The position numbers were made by a program, and so were the translations under genes. Positions 7,919-16,393 of a stretch of 64,000 nt of DNA are shown here, one piece after another. The notes below the pieces were generated by a model, which searched no databases, was not told where the DNA came from, and saw only the letters and a list, made by a program, of their open reading frames with translations. How positions within the stretch are numbered: position 1 is the stretch's first letter; each line of letters starts with the position of its first letter. This stretch comes from Pedobacter terrae. GTDB lineage: Bacteria > Bacteroidota > Bacteroidia > Sphingobacteriales > Sphingobacteriaceae. The stretch covers positions 124,001-188,000 of the forward strand of contig NZ_FNCH01000009.1 in NCBI RefSeq assembly GCF_900100705.1. Direction: 5' to 3'.

Positions 7919-8119
7919 ATGGCTCTTAGCTTCGATTTAAATACAATGACTAAAGAAGAAAAAATTTTAAAACTATATAATCTTATTGACGGGATTATAG
8001 ATGTAGTAGAATCCCTTGGTTTAGACCGGCATTTTTTTATTGATGCAGAGAAATATGTGGTTTACAGGTTGAGATCTGAAATTTTTAAGATTGATGATGA
8101 AGGTAGCGAAACCAGTTAA
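7919..8119 (+). CDS. Small unrecognised early protein
   Basis: A 66-residue protein with a helical, acidic sequence (MTKEEKILKLYNLIDGIIDVVESLG). It has no recognised family. It is preceded by a structured leader of ~200 bases and followed by another structured stretch, so it is probably an independent transcription unit or at least separately regulated. Confidence 0.5.
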   Translation: MALSFDLNTMTKEEKILKLYNLIDGIIDVVESLGLDRHFFIDAEKYVVYRLRSEIFKIDDEGSETS

Positions 8120-8171
8120 AGAGACTTGCTTGTAGGCTCGTAAATAGAGGAAAGACCCACCCCGCTTCCCA

Positions 8172-8252
8172 AAAGCCCGACACCTACCAAGGTTCGGGCT
8201 TGGGGTGGTGAGAGCGTTAATTAGTCGCCGGTAGGAACATTTGGTCCGCCGG
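8172..8252 (+). ncRNA. Candidate structured RNA with the GAGAGCGTTAATT box (copy 2)
   Basis: The hairpin AAGCCCGA / TTCGGGCTT (about 8172-8200) precedes GAGAGCGTTAATTAG at 8210-8224, and a CGCCGG / CCGGTG hairpin follows. The order of hairpin, box and hairpin is the same as in copy 1 less than 400 bases upstream, but the stems differ in sequence. Conserved shape with changed stems supports an RNA role. No T-run follows the second hairpin here. Confidence 0.4.
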
Positions 8253-8281
8253 TGCTAATACCTCAAATAAACCGCACTGTT

Positions 8282-8461
8282 ATGAATGAAGAAACCACTA
8301 AAAAACTTGCCCACTGGCTGGCCAATGAAAAAATGAATATTGATAAGCTTTCGAAGGTTAATCCTGTTCAGGCCGCGAACTATGCTCAAGCTAACCTCGA
8401 GCTTCTACAAAACTTCTTTTTAGCACCGGTAAATGTTAGGCACGTATTTATAAAATTATGA
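8282..8461 (+). CDS. Small unrecognised early protein
   Basis: A 59-residue protein beginning MNEETTKKLAHWLANEKMNI. The start at 8282 is preferred over an earlier non-ATG start at 8252, which would run through the structured leader. Its last codons overlap the next start by four bases. It is predicted helical with no recognised motif. Confidence 0.5.
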   Translation: MNEETTKKLAHWLANEKMNIDKLSKVNPVQAANYAQANLELLQNFFLAPVNVRHVFIKL

Positions 8462-8703
8462 TTGAGATAATCCTACTTCTTATGGATCAACAGCGTTCTG
8501 ATATTCTGTTGGCGATAAAACTTCGAAAGGCTAAAAGAACTGAGAAGTTTCGACTCATGTCTGGTGGTTGTCCGTGTTGCATAAGAAGGATGATCAGTAA
8601 TACCTATATGATGAGCGACGATCAGCTTCAGCTTGAAAAATCAAAATTAGATGAAACAATCTGGGACTTATTATCACACATAAAAATTGACCAAATATTA
8701 TGA
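8458..8703 (+). CDS. Small protein with a CPCC motif
   Basis: An 81-residue protein, or 73 residues if the Met at 8482 (MDQQRSD) is used. A basic N-terminal half leads to GGCPCCIRRM, a tight cysteine pair-of-pairs that could bind a metal. The C-terminal half is helical. It overlaps its neighbours on both sides (ATGA type), so translation is coupled. I do not recognise the family. Confidence 0.5.
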   Translation: MIEIILLLMDQQRSDILLAIKLRKAKRTEKFRLMSGGCPCCIRRMISNTYMMSDDQLQLEKSKLDETIWDLLSHIKIDQIL

Positions 8704-8867
8704 AACGAAATCTTAACGCGGAAGATGTCAAACCAATCATGGGATGGATCAGCTTTTTCTCTCAAGTTACCTTAATAATTTTATTGCTGATCGCCTTGCG
8801 CTATGGCCTGGCTACAATTTTAGCTGAAGCCTATAGAAATGAGGTGAAACAGCATCTAACCAAATAA
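8700..8867 (+). CDS. Small single-pass membrane protein
   Basis: A 55-residue product: a charged start (MKRNLNAEDVKP), one hydrophobic segment of about 25 residues (WISFFSQVTLIILLLIALRYGLA), and a polar tail. The start overlaps the previous stop by four bases, which supports translation by coupling. Its function is unknown; early phage membrane peptides often modify host physiology. Confidence 0.5.
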   Translation: MKRNLNAEDVKPIMGWISFFSQVTLIILLLIALRYGLATILAEAYRNEVKQHLTK

Positions 8868-8873
8868 TTTGCC

Positions 8874-9101
8874 ATGCCTAAAATCACCAGACTTGCAGAT
8901 TTCGATTTTTCTGTAGAAAACTTCCTGGATGCATGTTCTCCAGCAGAACTACGGGAGGTAGACCTTTTGATCCAATCAAATCGATATCGCAACAAAATGA
9001 ATGCAAAAACAAAAAAGCTTACCAATACCGCTGATGAGAAAGATAAGATCGAAGCTCTTGGTTTCAATTCATCTTTTCTGTTAGGCGAAAACAAACAATA
9101 A
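8874..9101 (+). CDS. Small unrecognised protein before the primase gene
   Basis: A 75-residue protein (MPKITRLADFDFSVENFLDACSPAELREVDLLI...). Acidic and helical at the start and lysine-rich in the middle. It lies six bases after the small membrane gene and 33 bases before the primase-helicase, in the replication operon. No family was recognised. Confidence 0.5.
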   Translation: MPKITRLADFDFSVENFLDACSPAELREVDLLIQSNRYRNKMNAKTKKLTNTADEKDKIEALGFNSSFLLGENKQ

Positions 9102-9134
9102 ACACTCTCAACACTCCAAACACACAAACAAACC

Positions 9135-12100
9135 ATGCCTTACTTTGAAGATGCAGACATTTTACAAGCCACTAATGGCGGACTGGATATCATACTCAGC
9201 TTATATCCGGATGCCGCAAAAAGTGTAGATCAACCTAACCGAAAATTTAAAACAAGAGAAGAAAAGACAGCATCAGCAAAATTAAACCGGTTAGCTGACG
9301 GTACCTACCTTGTTGTGGATTTTGGCGATGATGCCAAAAGCCGCAACGCCATCCATTGCTATGTTATTGAACATGCCTGCGATTGGAACACCGCACGGAA
9401 TGAACTGGCCAGCCGCTACAATATCCAGGGAGCTGATCCATCTAAATCAGATATTAAGGCCATTTATTCTGAAAGGCCTGCAGAATCAGCGGAGGCTGAC
9501 GGTACCTGGTCGTATGAAACCCGTGGCTCATTTAATGATATCGAAATAGAAACGATTGTGAGCACAAAAATCAGGGAAAGCTTTAGTTGGAAAAATGAGG
9601 ATGAGAAAAAGGCAAAGTTTGCCCATGGCCATATCTCAGATAAATTGAAAGAATACCATTTCCATCCAATGAATTCCTATTCCATCATCAAAAACAGAAA
9701 GGTGATGACCTTTTCCGCATCAGATAAATACCCGATGTTTTTAATTGATGAGGGAACAAAAGAAGAAGGATCAAAAGAAACTGACCGCTTTCAAAAGATT
9801 TACCAGCCTTTGCACCCCGAGAAAGCAATGCGTTTTATGTACATCCCCGGGAAAAAGCCGAAAGATTTTATCCATGGCCTCCAGCAGCTTAACCTTGCAT
9901 ACGATGAGCATCGTGAGCGGATTGAGCAGGAGGACAAAATTGAAGATGGAGAAAAGAAAAAGCGCAAGGATGATGATTATAAACTCGATGAGGTAATTCT
10001 ATGTACCGGTGGTTCTGATGCCATAAATGTTGCTTTATGTGGATATCGCGTCATATGGTTAAACAGTGAGTCTGCCGTTCTTCATCAGTCCCAGTATGAT
10101 CGGATAGCTCAAAAGGTTAAAAAGTTCTATAACCTTGGCGATTTAGATGAAACAGGCGCTAAGCAACGCCACAAGCTTTGCATGCAGTATTTGGATATCT
10201 ACGATATCGAATTGCCATCAGAGTTACAAAAGCATTATGATAAGCGTGGAAATCCGTGTAAAGATGTTCGTGATTACTTTAATCATTTCAAAAAGAAAGA
10301 TTTTAAACTCCTGGTAGAATATAGTGCCATGCCTTACCGGTTCTGGGAAAAGAAAGCCCAGTTTAACAAGTCTGGAGATTTTACCGGCTATGATTACAAA
10401 TTCCGGAACGAGTACGCTTATAATTTTCTCCAGAGAAATGGATTTTACCGGCTACCGGTTGGCGACAAGGAAACGGACTTCGAATATATCCAAATTGAAG
10501 GGAACACGGTCCGTGTCACCTCAGCCATAAAAATAAAAGCTTTTGTAAAGGATTTTCTCCGGAGTCGTCACATGGATATCGATCTGCGGGACGAAATGCA
10601 CAGAACAGCTCAGCTGAATGATAGCAGCCTGAATAGCCTTGATGAGATTGATATCGATTTTATTGATAACGAAAAGGGAAAGCAGTTTTTGTTCTTTAAA
10701 AATAAGACCATCGAAGTAACTGCCGTGGGTATTATTGAGCATAAGCCTGGTGCAGTTAAGCGGTTTGTGTGGGAGGATGAAGTTTACCCTCACCGCTGGC
10801 AAGCACCAAAAGAAGAGCCATTTGTGATCACCAGGAATGAGCTTGGCGAATATGATATCGAGATCAAGAACAAAGATTGTCTTTTCTTAAAGTACCTGGT
10901 GCAAACAAGCCGTGCTCACTGGCGCAAAGAACTCGAGGAACTTCTGCCAAAATCCAAACTAACCGGTATTGAGCAAGAGGAATACCTGGCCAGGAATAAA
11001 TTTGCTATCGATGGTGAACTATTGTCGGAAGATGAGATCATTGATCAAAAGCGCCATTTGGTAAATAAGCTTTTTTCCATCGGTTATTTGATGCACCGGT
11101 ATAAAGACCGGTCAAAGCCCTGGTTCATTTTTGCCATGGATGGCAAGGTGAATGAAGATGGCCAGAGCCATGGCGGTTCTGGTAAATCTATATTATATGA
11201 CGTGGCCATGAAAACGTTGTTGCGCAAGCACTTTATGCTTAATGGCCGTAACCCAAAAATCACGGATGATCCCCACAAGTATGACGGCCTTACCGAACAC
11301 CATCGCTATATATTTATAGATGACGCACACGAGTACCTAAAGCTTGATGTATTCTATCCGGATATCACCGGCGACACTAAGGTTAACCCGAAGGGAAAAA
11401 AGCCTTATACGATCACGTTTGACAGATCAGGTAAGTTCTCTTTCTCAAGCAACTACACCCCGAAAAATTTAGGGCCTTCAACTGAACGCCGTATGATCTA
11501 CAACGTTTTCAGTGACTATTACCATAATATGGGAGAAACGACCGACTACAGAGAAAGCCGTGATCCGAGTACTGAGTTTGGCAAGCAGCTTTTCGTAGAA
11601 TTTAATGAAGCAGAGTGGAATAACTTTTACAATACGGCTGTTTATGCGCTGCGCTTTTACCTGAGCTCTACTGAAAAAATTACTCCAGCAATGGGCAATG
11701 TGAATAGAAGGAATTTAATGGCGGCAATGGGCCCGGTATTTTACGATTGGGCAAAAACATACTTCTCTGAAGAAAGCGGTAAGCTTGATATTTTCTTTGC
11801 CCGGGAAGAGGCATATAAGGATTTTGTTTTCATGAATAACCCGCAAAAGTTCACCGCCCAGACGTTCAAAACTAAGTTGGCAGCGTTCTGCAGGTTGGAA
11901 GGTTACCTATTCAACCCTAAAAAATTCCTTGGCAAGCAAGGTAATATCATCCAGAAAGTTGAACGCAAGCATTACGATGCCAGATCAAACACCTGGACAC
12001 CACTTCCGGAAATGCCAAAGGTTGCCTCCGAGATGTTTTATATCCAGGCTACACATGATCTGCCTGAGGGAATTGGGGATGAATCGAATGTGTCAGCTGA

Positions 12101-12239
12101 TGAACTTGTAAAGAGAAGGATCAGTGAGATCCAGAACACGGCCCAAACTAATATTCCTTTTAATGAAAATGTCAATCAATCTGAAAGTAAAAGATCACTA
12201 GATCCTAATGATCAGGACGATGATTTCCCAATTAAATAA
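9135..12239 (+). CDS. Toprim primase and helicase fusion, phage replication protein
   Basis: A 1034-residue protein. Residues 1-100 resemble a degenerate primase N-terminal region (FKTREEKTASA...VVDFGDD) without zinc cysteines. A toprim-like core follows: CTGGSDAINV near residue 290, LGDLDETG near 335 and KDVRDYF near 378. The C-terminal third is an SF3/D5-like helicase with Walker A GGSGKS (680-685), Walker B YIFIDDAH (725-732) and a sensor motif SFSSNYTPK. Proteins of this build replicate phage and plasmid DNA in Bacteroidetes. The A/C-rich leader before the ATG (ACACACAAACAAACC) is typical of this genome. Confidence 0.85.
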   Translation: MPYFEDADILQATNGGLDIILSLYPDAAKSVDQPNRKFKTREEKTASAKLNRLADGTYLVVDFGDDAKSRNAIHCYVIEHACDWNTARNELASRYNIQGADPSKSDIKAIYSERPAESAEADGTWSYETRGSFNDIEIETIVSTKIRESFSWKNEDEKKAKFAHGHISDKLKEYHFHPMNSYSIIKNRKVMTFSASDKYPMFLIDEGTKEEGSKETDRFQKIYQPLHPEKAMRFMYIPGKKPKDFIHGLQQLNLAYDEHRERIEQEDKIEDGEKKKRKDDDYKLDEVILCTGGSDAINVALCGYRVIWLNSESAVLHQSQYDRIAQKVKKFYNLGDLDETGAKQRHKLCMQYLDIYDIELPSELQKHYDKRGNPCKDVRDYFNHFKKKDFKLLVEYSAMPYRFWEKKAQFNKSGDFTGYDYKFRNEYAYNFLQRNGFYRLPVGDKETDFEYIQIEGNTVRVTSAIKIKAFVKDFLRSRHMDIDLRDEMHRTAQLNDSSLNSLDEIDIDFIDNEKGKQFLFFKNKTIEVTAVGIIEHKPGAVKRFVWEDEVYPHRWQAPKEEPFVITRNELGEYDIEIKNKDCLFLKYLVQTSRAHWRKELEELLPKSKLTGIEQEEYLARNKFAIDGELLSEDEIIDQKRHLVNKLFSIGYLMHRYKDRSKPWFIFAMDGKVNEDGQSHGGSGKSILYDVAMKTLLRKHFMLNGRNPKITDDPHKYDGLTEHHRYIFIDDAHEYLKLDVFYPDITGDTKVNPKGKKPYTITFDRSGKFSFSSNYTPKNLGPSTERRMIYNVFSDYYHNMGETTDYRESRDPSTEFGKQLFVEFNEAEWNNFYNTAVYALRFYLSSTEKITPAMGNVNRRNLMAAMGPVFYDWAKTYFSEESGKLDIFFAREEAYKDFVFMNNPQKFTAQTFKTKLAAFCRLEGYLFNPKKFLGKQGNIIQKVERKHYDARSNTWTPLPEMPKVASEMFYIQATHDLPEGIGDESNVSADELVKRRISEIQNTAQTNIPFNENVNQSESKRSLDPNDQDDDFPIK

Positions 12240-12241
12240 TA

Positions 12242-12463
12242 ATGGAAGTACCTGGTGTAAATACGAAATGGAATGTAACCGGAACCGCCTTTAGGTTTCA
12301 GATAATTGATATCTGGAGTACCGGTGCCGGTGACAATTATAAGCGGACAATGTATGAGCTCAAGTATGAACACACCACTAAAATACAGTACATCGAAGCC
12401 GTTCGACTGCACGAGTTGATAAATGATAATAAAATTGAATTAATAAATAATCAGAAATTATGA
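12242..12463 (+). CDS. Small unrecognised protein after the primase
   Basis: A 73-residue protein starting two bases after the primase stop and overlapping the next gene by four bases. The sequence has a beta-rich first half (WNVTGTAFRFQIIDIW) and a helical second half. No family recognised. Tight packing indicates co-expression with the replication protein. Confidence 0.5.
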   Translation: MEVPGVNTKWNVTGTAFRFQIIDIWSTGAGDNYKRTMYELKYEHTTKIQYIEAVRLHELINDNKIELINNQKL

Positions 12464-12747
12464 CTGAAACCAAAAAACAAACGAAATCACTTGAAGTGCA
12501 AATTCAAGATCTGATGAGGCTAAAAGCGGAATTAAAGGAGAGCTTAAAACCTTCCCCTTTACGTGGAATGCTGGAAACAATGTTTTCGAGCCTTGAAAAG
12601 CAATCCAAAGATGATCCTTTTATGCGGATCAATAGTAAATACATGAAGGAACTGCAGGAAGCAAAGGAATTCGTTACGAAAAAATACATCGAAGAAACTG
12701 AACTTGAAATTAACCTGCTACTAAAGGAGTTATCTAAATCAGTATAA
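12460..12747 (+). CDS. Small coiled-coil-like protein
   Basis: A 95-residue, lysine- and glutamate-rich protein with long predicted helices (EVQIQDLMRLKAELKESL; ELEINLLLKELSK). It has no enzyme motif. It is coupled to neighbours through overlapping start and stop codons (ATGA at 12460, TAATG at 12745). Confidence 0.5.
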   Translation: MTETKKQTKSLEVQIQDLMRLKAELKESLKPSPLRGMLETMFSSLEKQSKDDPFMRINSKYMKELQEAKEFVTKKYIEETELEINLLLKELSKSV

Positions 12748-12806
12748 TGAAAGACGGGATCATTCTTTTAATCATTCTTGCTTTGATCCTGGCAATTGCC
12801 AGTTAG
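12747..12806 (+). CDS. 19-residue hydrophobic micropeptide
   Basis: The frame MKDGIILLIILALILAIAS starts in the TAATG overlap with the previous stop and ends just before a strong GC-rich hairpin. It is almost entirely a single membrane helix. The coupling and the position at the end of the operon support it as a real gene. Short length keeps the call tentative. Confidence 0.4.
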   Translation: MKDGIILLIILALILAIAS

Positions 12807-12810
12807 CAAA

Positions 12811-12842
12811 ACCGCCCCGCCAGTGCGAATGGCCGGGGCGGT
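12811..12842 (+). terminator. GC-rich hairpin at the end of the replication operon
   Basis: A nine-base stem ACCGCCCCG / CGGGGCGGT follows the micropeptide directly. The downstream sequence is AT-rich (AAATAATTAATTATTT) rather than a clean T-run, so it may act as a weak terminator or an RNA-stabilising structure. Confidence 0.5.
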
Positions 12843-12872
12843 AAATAATTAATTATTTAAAGAACAACAAAG

Positions 12873-13133
12873 ATGGAAAAATTACAAGAAAACACAGAAG
12901 AATCTAAAGATTCGGCATTAATTAAATCGTTGGGTATTGCATTCCCTGAGGCTAAAGTTCAGGATTATGGAATCGGATTTATGTTTAAAATAACTGCTAA
13001 AAAGGTTGATCCTCTGCAATTTCGCAACCTCGTGGCTATAGCGGCAATGTACAGTAGGGATGTTGACATAATTCCATCCCATGGAAAAATTGTGATCACA
13101 CTCTCAGAAAGTGACGGTAAAGGAAATGACTAA
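12873..13133 (+). CDS. Small unrecognised early protein
   Basis: An 86-residue protein. The second half alternates strands and a helix (GIGFMFKITAKKVDPLQFRNLVAIAAMYSRDVDIIPSHGKIVITLS), which resembles a small ferredoxin-like alpha-beta fold. No family is recognised. It overlaps the next gene by eight bases (ATGACTAA). Confidence 0.5.
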   Translation: MEKLQENTEESKDSALIKSLGIAFPEAKVQDYGIGFMFKITAKKVDPLQFRNLVAIAAMYSRDVDIIPSHGKIVITLSESDGKGND

Positions 13134-13293
13134 CCAAATCAGAACATTTGAGCGCGGTGATCAGGTGATCACCATTGCTCCTGCTGGACGCGGATTATTC
13201 GATGTCGCCACAGATCACCATACAATGACTCTGGATGCTCATGCTGTTCAAAGCTTTATCAAAAGCGGAAAACTTACAGAAATAACGAAATAA
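13126..13293 (+). CDS. Small unrecognised protein
   Basis: A 55-residue protein, MTNQIRTFERGDQVITIAP and following. The start at 13126 is chosen over 13111 because it keeps only a short overlap with the upstream gene. The sequence reads as a small beta-barrel-like unit ending in a helix. It overlaps the next start by one base (TAATG). Confidence 0.5.
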   Translation: MTNQIRTFERGDQVITIAPAGRGLFDVATDHHTMTLDAHAVQSFIKSGKLTEITK

Positions 13294-13541
13294 TGGAAAT
13301 ACTCAGGATTGACGAAATAACAGTTGGCGATATCATTTTAATTGATGCCGCCGGGCAGGGCGAGTATATGATTGTAACGGTTGCAGAGGTAAGTATTGAC
13401 GATGAATCAATTATTCCCAAAGAATTGTCCGGTTTAGATTATTCACCTCCAGACTCGTCTTCTATAGTAGTATTAGGCCACGAATCCGACCATCCAGGCG
13501 TTTTTATCCAATGCCTAAGTCCAAACTCAGATTCAGAATAA
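13293..13541 (+). CDS. Small acidic protein
   Basis: An 82-residue, strongly acidic protein (EITVGDIILIDAAGQGEYMIVTVAEVSIDDESI). The first half looks like a small beta-barrel. The acidic, small character recalls DNA-mimic or anti-defence phage proteins, but that is only a thought from composition. It is coupled to the gene before it. Confidence 0.45.
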   Translation: MEILRIDEITVGDIILIDAAGQGEYMIVTVAEVSIDDESIIPKELSGLDYSPPDSSSIVVLGHESDHPGVFIQCLSPNSDSE

Positions 13542-13548
13542 ACATAAA

Positions 13549-13827
13549 ATGAAACTAACAGACTTCTTTAAAAAAGTAGAAACACCGGCGGGAAATATCC
13601 TGGTGTATAAATTAAACGATCTCTCAAAGCCTGAAAACCCCTTTATATGCAAAATAATCGCTGTCACGGAGGAGTCGGAAACCATCGATACAACCGTCAG
13701 CTTCTCTGTTGAAGGCAATCGAGACGAGTTATTTGCAAATCCGGAGCGGCAGATCCAGTCAATCCTTAAAATGGTTCCCTATCTGGAGAGTAAAGCAAAA
13801 AAGCAAGAAACAGCCAGAACAAAATAA
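13549..13827 (+). CDS. Small unrecognised protein
   Basis: A 92-residue protein, MKLTDFFKKVETPAGNILVYKLND, with a mixed alpha-beta pattern and a basic tail (ESKAKKQETARTK). It starts seven bases after the previous stop. No family recognised. Confidence 0.5.
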   Translation: MKLTDFFKKVETPAGNILVYKLNDLSKPENPFICKIIAVTEESETIDTTVSFSVEGNRDELFANPERQIQSILKMVPYLESKAKKQETARTK

Positions 13828-13868
13828 TTATAACAGATGGTATAACCCCAGTAATGGTTAATTAAACG

Positions 13869-14144
13869 ATGTCAACTTATAAATTAGATTACTACAAAAC
13901 CAAATACCCGGATGCAGTCCAGTATTTGGAAAGAACACAGGCATTTGTATCCGAGGATGAGGCTAGAAAAATTGCCTATAAAGGAGAAGACACTCAAGCA
14001 AAATGCCTATTCAAAGTTTTGATTCCAAGCACCCATAAATCTACTCAACAGTACATTTTTTCGGAGCAGGCACTAAAAGATGAGTTGAAAGAATTAAACC
14101 GGCGACAGGTTCATGATGAGCAGCTCATGGAACGCTATCACTAG
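13869..14144 (+). CDS. Small unrecognised protein with a C-terminal tail duplicated downstream
   Basis: A 91-residue protein, beginning MSTYKLDYYKTKYPDAVQYL and ending NRRQVHDEQLMERYH. The last ~12 codons recur in a decayed form at 14693-14729, after the next gene. It overlaps that next gene by 32 bases. No enzyme motif was recognised. Confidence 0.5.
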   Translation: MSTYKLDYYKTKYPDAVQYLERTQAFVSEDEARKIAYKGEDTQAKCLFKVLIPSTHKSTQQYIFSEQALKDELKELNRRQVHDEQLMERYH

Positions 14145-14682
14145 AGAATATGAAAGGGCGAAAAATCAAATTGGAGGATATTTAATGACTTTAGGGTTTT
14201 CACAAGAGATCAAAGGGGTTAAGAACTTCTTTGTCCCTAAAATTTGGACAGGGTTAATGCCTACAACATTAAGCGGTACAGAGCTTAGAGCCGTACTTGA
14301 TGATTACCATTTGTACAGTAAAAATCACCTGGTAAAGTTTAGCAGCAACTTCGAAATTTTAGATGTTAAACCAAAGCTTCACACAGTCAGAAAAGGTGAT
14401 CGCTGGCGTTCCGGTATAGATATCCACATGGTCATCAATAACCGAACTGGTAACCGTTTCCAGTTCGCGCCAACGATAAAGTGTAAAAGCGTTCAGACTA
14501 TTGAAATTAAGTGGAAAACCGAAGATTGGGTTTATCTCTATGTTGAGGGCCGTCATATAGATTTTGTCGAGATTGAAACACTAGCAATTAACGACGGTTT
14601 CGAATCAGTAGAGGCATTTTTCGATTACTTCAACAAAGACTTTACCGGCCAATTAATTCACTGGACTGACCTTACATACTAA
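14113..14682 (+). CDS. Unrecognised early phage protein
   Basis: A 189-residue protein starting MMSSSWNAITREYERAKNQIGGYL. It overlaps the 3' end of the preceding gene in another frame. The middle is beta-rich with many tryptophans (RWRSGIDIHMVINN, IEIKWKTEDWVYLYVEG). No known motif. It may have been inserted next to or within a duplicated gene pair, given the relic that follows it. Confidence 0.5.
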   Translation: MMSSSWNAITREYERAKNQIGGYLMTLGFSQEIKGVKNFFVPKIWTGLMPTTLSGTELRAVLDDYHLYSKNHLVKFSSNFEILDVKPKLHTVRKGDRWRSGIDIHMVINNRTGNRFQFAPTIKCKSVQTIEIKWKTEDWVYLYVEGRHIDFVEIETLAINDGFESVEAFFDYFNKDFTGQLIHWTDLTY

Positions 14683-14729
14683 AAAGGCAAAAGGTTCATG
14701 ATTAGCCGATCATGGACCGCTATCATTAA
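14680..14729 (+). pseudogene. Decayed copy of the 3' end of the gene at 13869
   Basis: The stretch GGTTCATGATTAGCCGATCA and following bases up to 14729 matches 14107-14143 at about 31 of 37 positions. In frame it reads LKRQKVHD, a stop, then PIMDRYH and a final stop, against LNRRQVHDEQLMERYH in the intact gene. It is a relic of a second homologous gene or of a small duplication. Confidence 0.55.
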
Positions 14730-14735
14730 ATAACA

Positions 14736-15536
14736 ATGGAAAATAGACGTCAAATAATAGAAAAGTTTGTTGCTGAAAATTACCTTAAAAAGAGCGCACC
14801 TGATATGGCCGCTCATTTTAACTGCTCAGCAACAACGATCAAAGCAATCCGGAGCAACCTTGGCTTAAAGGTTCCGTTGGCCCTTTCAAAAAAATGGACC
14901 GGAGAAAAAAACGCGACCAAAACCACCTGCAGTATTGAAGATGATCAGTACATCGTTGACAACTACCTTCTGAAAGGTTCAAAGAAAATGGCCAGAGAGT
15001 TAAATTTTAGCACGACGAAAGTTTTGACCAGGATGAGGCAATTAGGCTTGGTTGTACCGGAAGAAGTAAAAAGGTTGCGCTCGCTTGATAATCGCTTTAA
15101 AGCCGGTAGCGTTCCTGTCACCAAGGGGAAGAAACAAACCGATTACATGACGGCAGAAGCTATTGAAAAAACTAAAGCAAGTAGATTTAAACGTGGCTCC
15201 AAACCAAAAAACACACTGCCAAGCGGAACTATCACGATCCGTACAAATTATAAAGACGGCACCCAAAAAAAATGGATATCACTAGGCATTAATGTCTGGG
15301 TGCCATTGCACATCCATATTTGGGAAGATGCGCATGGGAAAGTACCTGCTAAACACTGTGTGCGGTTTAAAGACGGCAACCCGCTTAATTGCGAACTCGA
15401 TAATCTTGCATTGGTAAGCAAAAAAGACAGCTATCGTCTGAATTCCCTTGCGGGAAAAGGTTTGTCGGCTGACCCAAGGATTAAAACACCAAATAAACGC
15501 AGGTCTCAAGCAGTAAGTGAAAGGAAGAAGCAGTAA
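14736..15536 (+). CDS. HNH homing-type endonuclease with two HTH units
   Basis: A 266-residue protein. Two related helix-turn-helix units open it: residues about 10-45 (NYLKKSAPDMAAHFNCSATT) and about 77-110 (NYLLKGSKKMARELNFSTTK). The C-terminal part has an HNH_3-like signature: VPLHIHIWEDAHGKVPAKHC, then FKDGNPLNCELDNLALVS. Such proteins cut DNA at specific sites and are common as free-standing nucleases in phages. The next frame continues in register after the single TAA stop (see 15549). Confidence 0.8.
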   Translation: MENRRQIIEKFVAENYLKKSAPDMAAHFNCSATTIKAIRSNLGLKVPLALSKKWTGEKNATKTTCSIEDDQYIVDNYLLKGSKKMARELNFSTTKVLTRMRQLGLVVPEEVKRLRSLDNRFKAGSVPVTKGKKQTDYMTAEAIEKTKASRFKRGSKPKNTLPSGTITIRTNYKDGTQKKWISLGINVWVPLHIHIWEDAHGKVPAKHCVRFKDGNPLNCELDNLALVSKKDSYRLNSLAGKGLSADPRIKTPNKRRSQAVSERKKQ

Positions 15537-15548
15537 TGGGAAGATGGA

Positions 15549-16223
15549 TTGATCAGGAGCTTTGAAAAAAAGGCAATAGTAATAGCTCTGCAGAAAGCGA
15601 AAGAAAGTGCGAAAGCTAATGCTAACCTTGTAAAGGCATTCAATCAACTGGAACGGGAGCACAAAAAGTTAAACGCTGCAAATAATAAACAGCTTATACG
15701 GAACAACCTGAAAATCGAAAAATGGGAATCGGCGCTTATTTTGAAATTTGAACGATCTGCGACCAAGTTTGCTAAGCAGAAAGCTAATGCTGAAGCCAGA
15801 GCTTTAAATAAATCTATCCCAAAATCTAACTGGGAAGATCTGATTATTAAAAAGTTCGAAGATTCAGCAAAAAGTAATCTTAAACGGTTACAGAAACAGA
15901 AAGTAGCCCTTAAAACTTCACCTATAAAGGCAACTAAGACTCATAAAGCCAAAGCAAGCCCAGCAAAGGACCAAAAACAGGCAGAAAAAGAGCGGTTATA
16001 TAAGGTCAAACGCGAATTGGAAAAGCTTCAGGCGAAGCGGGATAAAGAAAGAGAAAGAATTGAGCGGGAAACCCGAAGCGTTATGCCAACCAGGAAAATT
16101 GATGAATCTAAACTTGTTGCCGTAAGACTTGACGCAAAAACTGTTGTATTTGTTAAACCTGGTGTCGATCCAGAAACAGTTAGAAATAAGTTTCTATCAA
16201 GCCAAAGTGCCCGCTCACAATGA
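15549..16223 (+). CDS. Lysine-rich coiled-coil protein with a repeated WE-x-x-LI motif
   Basis: A 224-residue, highly basic, helical protein. It has a repeat of the type W-E-x-x-L-I-x-x-F-E-x-x-A: KWESALILKFERSA and NWEDLIIKKFEDSA. A third, first copy (WEDGLIRSFEKKA) begins at 15537, in the same frame as the HNH gene, directly after its TAA. The only start inside the open frame is TTG at 15549, which would cut that copy. A one-base error near the ATG at 15536, a nonsense mutation in a former fusion, or stop readthrough are possible. The C-terminal 40 residues (VRLDAKTVVFVKPGVDPETV) are more globular. Confidence 0.55.
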   Translation: MIRSFEKKAIVIALQKAKESAKANANLVKAFNQLEREHKKLNAANNKQLIRNNLKIEKWESALILKFERSATKFAKQKANAEARALNKSIPKSNWEDLIIKKFEDSAKSNLKRLQKQKVALKTSPIKATKTHKAKASPAKDQKQAEKERLYKVKRELEKLQAKRDKERERIERETRSVMPTRKIDESKLVAVRLDAKTVVFVKPGVDPETVRNKFLSSQSARSQ

Positions 16224-16393
16224 CAAAGAAACATACATTAAAAAAATTGAAGCAGCTTGGGATAAAGGCCGATGGCAGGAATAATTTAATCCATGCTCCA
16301 GCCAGCTGCTTTGATAAAATTCCAGTTCCGGCTAAATATTATGTTGGCCAATTGATCAAACTTAAATTTAAAGTCCAATATGAACTTTTTTAA
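16220..16393 (+). CDS. Small basic protein
   Basis: A 57-residue protein, MTKKHTLKKLKQLGIKADGR and following, starting in an ATGA overlap with the previous stop and overlapping the next gene by 14 bases. Rich in lysine, with no recognised motif. The double overlap supports it as real. Confidence 0.45.
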   Translation: MTKKHTLKKLKQLGIKADGRNNLIHAPASCFDKIPVPAKYYVGQLIKLKFKVQYELF

